The notes beneath the pieces are model-generated. The model had not been told where the DNA came from, ran no database searches, and saw only the letters and a program-made list of their open reading frames with translations. A program made the position numbers and the translations under genes. A DNA stretch of 7,113 nucleotides from Bryobacterales bacterium (GTDB lineage: Bacteria > Acidobacteriota > Terriglobia > Bryobacterales > Bryobacteraceae): NCBI GenBank assembly GCA_003164075.1, contig PLRZ01000543.1, positions 5,283 through 12,395 on the forward strand, read 5' to 3'. Below, in pieces: positions 5,431-7,113 of the stretch; the stretch's first letter is position 1; every line of letters starts with the position of its first letter.

Positions 5431-5795
5431 TCAGGAGTTCGGAGACTTGGGACAGCTCTGTCTTGAGTAGATCAGCGCGGTCGCGTGATCGGTCCACGTG
5501 GCGGCGCGCGTGATGGTCAGGAAACGGATTTCCGAGAGGAGATTGCTGGATGGGAGCACGTAGAACAGGCCGGTCCGCAGCCATTGCGGCATGAAGGTTT
5601 GCGGATTGTTGGGCGCCACCAGTCCGGCGCCGATCATCACCACCAGCTCGGGCGCGGGCTTACCGAGGAGCCAATCTTCTGCGAATTGACATCCAGGTCC
5701 TGCTCCAGCGCTTTGGCCTGGTGCGTAATCCAGACGGTAATGCCTGCCAGGACCACCACGGCGAGGACCGCGACCGAAGACGGACGCTTGGGCAT
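5431..5795 (-). pseudogene. Unrecognised small membrane-anchored protein, apparently frameshifted
   Basis: The ATG at 5795 opens MPKRPSSVAVLAVVVLAGITVWITHQ, a short basic start followed by one clear hydrophobic segment, then AKALEQDLDVNSQ. This frame ends after about 52 codons at 5637. A second frame overlapping from about 5690 continues with a plausible sequence, FAEDWLLGKPAPELVVMIG, then VAPNNPQTFMPQWLRTGLFYVLP and ITRAATWTDHATALIYSRQ, stopping at 5431. Neither half looks complete: the first ends in a low-complexity SVSPRPSWW tail, the second has no good start and reads upstream into glycine- and arginine-rich out-of-frame sequence. The simplest reading is one gene of ~120 codons with a frameshift between about 5640 and 5700, real or from sequencing. 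I do not recognise the family. There is no clear Shine-Dalgarno. Confidence 0.45.
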
Positions 5796-5876
5796 GTTCC
5801 GATATATAGCGACCGGCAGGAGCGTACACAGGTGGCTGGGTGCGTAACCGATCCGGGGAAGGTACGTCACCGGTGA

Positions 5877-5970
5877 ACGCTCCCTAACGGTCGCGGCTCT
5901 GTAACTATTTGCAAACACGCGGGCCACTCGTTACAGAGTCGGGCCCAGAGGGCACCCCGTTAGGGAGCGT
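5877..5970. repeat. Nested inverted repeat (GCTCCCTAACGG / CCGTTAGGGAGC)
   Basis: ACGCTCCCTAACGG (5877-5890) and CCGTTAGGGAGCGT (5957-5970) are perfect 14-base reverse complements. Inside them CTCTGTAAC (5897-5905) pairs with GTTACAGAG (5930-5938). The folded form is an outer stem, an asymmetric internal loop (6 and 18 bases), an inner 9-bp stem and a 24-base loop. It lies in the gap between the STAS gene (ends 6051) and the frameshifted gene (starts 5795). I recall CGCTCCCT-ACGGTCGCGGCTC-like stretches recurring in acidobacterial genomes, which would make this a repeat-family member, but I cannot check that here. Confidence 0.75.
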
Positions 5971-6012
5971 ATTCCGCGCCTGAGTCACGAAATCCCGGGA
6001 TCGGTTAGGCAC

Positions 6013-6038
6013 CCCAGGTGGCGGAGTGGCCACCTGGG
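6013..6038 (-). terminator. Strong hairpin after the STAS gene, possible terminator
   Basis: CCCAGGTGGC (6013-6022) and GCCACCTGGG (6029-6038) form a perfect 10-bp stem with a 6-base loop, 12 bases past the STAS stop codon in the minus-strand transcript. The stem would be very stable. The bases after it (GGTGCCTAACC) have no T-tract, so it may end transcription inefficiently, or protect the 3' end of the kinase-STAS mRNA instead. Confidence 0.5.
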
Positions 6039-6050
6039 CCGCCCGGCCAA

Positions 6051-6395
6051 TCAGGCAAAGCTGCGAATTGCGCCCGCTTCGTCTTCATGCACGTCGAAGA
6101 CGGTATAGAGCTTGGTGATTTGCAGCAGATCCTTGACCCGCTTGTTGAGGTTGAGCAGCTTCAATTGACCGCCGCTGTTCGTCACGGTGGTGAAGCCCGA
6201 CACCAGCTCGCCAATCCCGGAGCTATCGATGTAGGACACTTCTCCCAAGTTGAGAAGGATATGTTTCTGGCCCTTGCCCACCATTTCGCGGATGAGGTCG
6301 CGCAACGCGCTGGAACCCTCACCCAGAGTGATCCGGCCTGCCACATCCACCACGCTCACGTCGCCAACCTGCCGAGTATTCAACTTTACGCTCAC
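6051..6395 (-). CDS. STAS-domain anti-sigma factor antagonist (RsbV/SpoIIAA-like)
   Basis: 114 aa, the normal length for a single STAS domain. The start MSVKLNTRQVGDVSVVDVAGRI is the first pair of strands. HILLNLGEVSYIDSSGIGELV (residues ~45-65) holds the phosphorylation motif D57-S58-S59-G60, with S58 the expected target of the kinase. The tail FDVHEDEAGAIRSF is the typical last helix. Unphosphorylated antagonists bind the anti-sigma kinase and free the sigma factor; phosphorylation ends this. It lies 30 bases downstream of an RsbW-like kinase on the same strand, so the two form a partner-switching operon. The start is GTG (6395..6393), chosen because AGGAGG lies eight bases upstream and the domain begins immediately. 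Confidence 0.93.
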   Translation of the reverse strand: MSVKLNTRQVGDVSVVDVAGRITLGEGSSALRDLIREMVGKGQKHILLNLGEVSYIDSSGIGELVSGFTTVTNSGGQLKLLNLNKRVKDLLQITKLYTVFDVHEDEAGAIRSFA

Positions 6396-6403
6396 TGAAT
6401 ATG

Positions 6404-6409
6404 CCTCCT
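6404..6409 (-). promoter_or_regulatory. Shine-Dalgarno sequence of the STAS gene
   Basis: AGGAGG on the minus strand, eight bases before the GTG at 6395. It settles the non-ATG start and contrasts with the weak or absent site before the upstream kinase. The antagonist may therefore be translated more strongly than the kinase from the same mRNA, a sensible ratio for a partner switch; this last point is inference. Confidence 0.75.
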
Positions 6410-6425
6410 GGCTTGAAACTGCACT

Positions 6426-6866
6426 TTACTTAGACACCACGTATTTGACCAAAGTTACTTCGGTACCCTGGGGTTCCCGGTGGCGCATCTCAAACTCGTC
6501 CATAAAGGACCGGATGAGGAAAATACCTCTTCCCGAGGTGCGCATCAGGTTCTCCGGCGCCAACGGGTTGGGTACGCCTGCATAATCGAATCCCTCGCCT
6601 TCATCGGCGATGCGAATAATAAACCGTTCGGGGCTGTGCGACACCAGGAGCCGCACCTTTTTATGGGCGTTATAGCGATTGCCATGCACCACGGCGTTCA
6701 CCATGGACTCCCGTACGGCCATACCGATCTTCATCAGATCGTCGTCGTCAAATCCGGCCCGCTGCGCCACGCTGAGCGCCAGTTCTTCGGCGCTGTCGAC
6801 GCTTTCCAGCGTCGAGTCCAGAGACCGTTCCAGGGTTTCCGGTGCGTGGTTCTTATTTTCCCGCAT
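6426..6866 (-). CDS. Anti-sigma factor serine kinase (RsbW/SpoIIAB-like, HATPase_c_2)
   Basis: 146 aa, the usual length for RsbW/SpoIIAB proteins. GHKL ATPase motifs appear in order: N-box ESMVNAVVHGN (residues 53-63, with E53 and N57 for catalysis and magnesium), G1 box DEGEGFD (88-94), and G2 region SGRGIFLIRSFMDE (111-124) forming the ATP lid. GTEVTLVKYV closes the fold. By family, such proteins bind a sigma factor or other partner and use ATP to phosphorylate the STAS antagonist on serine. The STAS gene follows after 30 bases, giving a complete kinase-antagonist pair; no SpoIIE/RsbU-type phosphatase is visible in the window. A possible -35/-10 pair lies at 6935..6906. The ribosome binding site is weak (AAGG, 11 bases before the ATG). 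Confidence 0.93.
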   Translation of the reverse strand: MRENKNHAPETLERSLDSTLESVDSAEELALSVAQRAGFDDDDLMKIGMAVRESMVNAVVHGNRYNAHKKVRLLVSHSPERFIIRIADEGEGFDYAGVPNPLAPENLMRTSGRGIFLIRSFMDEFEMRHREPQGTEVTLVKYVVSK

Positions 6867-6905
6867 ACGTAGAACGGCCTTGATGCGCCGTCAAAGCGAA
6901 CCGTC

Positions 6906-6935
6906 AGAATAATTGACACGGGTTGCCAAAGTCAA
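6906..6935 (-). promoter_or_regulatory. Candidate sigma-70-type promoter of the kinase-STAS operon
   Basis: On the minus strand TTGACT (6935..6930, one mismatch to TTGACA) and TATTCT (6911..6906, four of six to TATAAT) are separated by 18 bases. Transcription would start near 6899, leaving a leader of about 33 bases before the kinase ATG. The region also contains the dyad TTGAC-N13-GTCAA (6913-6935), which could be an operator or just the two -35-like copies. Confidence 0.5.
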
Positions 6936-6980
6936 GAAGGCCTTTCGGACGGGGCGGAGCGGGCGACGCCGCCGGCACGT

Positions 6981-6986
6981 TAGAAT
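6981..6986 (+). promoter_or_regulatory. -10 element of the ECF sigma factor gene
   Basis: TAGAAT (five of six to TATAAT) ends six bases before the ATG at 6993, which would place the transcript start at or next to the start codon. No clear -35 for the housekeeping sigma factor is visible in the very GC-rich stretch before it. As for the RidA-domain gene, this suggests a leaderless transcript, although CAGGGC just before the ATG could also act as a weak ribosome binding site. Confidence 0.4.
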
Positions 6987-6992
6987 CAGGGC

Positions 6993-7113
6993 ATGGACCG
7001 GGTGGGAGAAACCGAACTGGCGCGCGCCCTGCTGGCCGGCGAGACGGACGCTTTCGAGCGGTTCGTGGACCATTTTCGCTCCAAAGTGTTCCACTACAGT
7101 TGGCTGATGTGCG
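6993..7113 (+). CDS. ECF-type RNA polymerase sigma factor, N-terminal fragment
   Basis: The first 40 codons lie in the window and the frame is open to the right edge. The translation starts MDRVGETELARALLAG and continues ETDAFERFVDHFRSKVFHYSW. The ELARALLAGETDAFERFVDHF...V pattern is the start of sigma-70 region 2 in ECF (RpoE-like) sigma factors, which usually begin with a short helix, an A-FE-LV-Y motif and then the core-binding helices. ECF factors direct RNA polymerase to stress or envelope-response promoters. It is divergent from the kinase-STAS operon, with 126 bases between start codons. The region 4 DNA-binding part and any partner anti-sigma factor lie outside the window, so the subgroup cannot be named. 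Confidence 0.82.
   Translation, partial: MDRVGETELARALLAGETDAFERFVDHFRSKVFHYSWLMC

Noticed and set aside
4127..5470. A 447-codon open frame on the plus strand, overlapping the RidA-domain gene in another frame
   Set aside because: It is rich in Gly, Arg and Pro, has no family features, and exists because GC-rich codons keep the shifted frame open. The overlapping frame has a signal peptide and RidA motifs.
5877..5970. Insertion sequence with terminal inverted repeats
   Set aside because: The 94-base span has no transposase and no clear target-site duplication; at most a non-autonomous element.

Overview
The window is GC-rich, with short operons, many strand switches and several palindromic intergenic repeats. 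The protein set suggests a soil or environmental Gram-negative bacterium, most plausibly an acidobacterium of the Solibacter/Bryobacter type: a TPR plus pre-peptidase-like membrane protein, an exported RidA-domain protein, a RelE-type toxin-antitoxin pair of a kind I recall from acidobacteria, and a partner-switching kinase/STAS pair beside an ECF sigma factor. That placement is inference from style and protein resemblance; there is no rRNA or marker gene.

Layout, left to right. (1) 1-64 (-): the first 21 codons of pdxS, the PLP synthase lyase subunit, with a strong ribosome binding site. (2) 85-170: a long imperfect inverted repeat built from ATCCGTGTTC-type units. (3) 179-1690 (-): a MocR/PdxR-type GntR-aminotransferase regulator, in the same direction as pdxS and directly upstream of it. 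(4) 1832-2421 (-): a RelE/ParE-like toxin and its antitoxin (antitoxin first), with two TGTAGAT direct repeats in front. (5) 2422-2843: a gene-free stretch holding a cluster of REP-like hairpins. (6) 2844-4079 (-): a membrane-anchored TPR protein with two pre-peptidase-like domains. It is divergent, over only 30 bp, from (7) 4110-5228 (+): a protein with a predicted signal peptide and three successive RidA-like domains, of which only the central one keeps the family arginine. (8) 5229-5430: a gene-free convergent region with a decayed copy of the repeat in (2). (9) 5431-5795 (-): an apparently frameshifted gene for a small membrane-anchored protein I do not recognise. (10) 5877-6038: a nested inverted repeat and a perfect 10-bp stem hairpin. 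(11) 6051-6866 (-): an RsbW/SpoIIAB-like kinase followed by an RsbV/SpoIIAA-like STAS antagonist. (12) 6993-7113 (+): the start of an ECF sigma factor, divergent from the kinase.

How the genes may work together. The MocR protein uses PLP as ligand or cofactor, so its position before pdxS points to control of vitamin B6 synthesis. RidA proteins detoxify the reactive enamine/imine intermediates made by PLP enzymes, but the RidA-like protein here appears exported, so a direct link to the pdx genes is speculative. The kinase/STAS pair forms a classical partner switch, and the adjacent ECF sigma factor is a candidate partner by position only. The parts I consider least ordinary are the exported triple-RidA protein with its divergent membrane partner, and the hairpin repeat between the regulator and pdxS.
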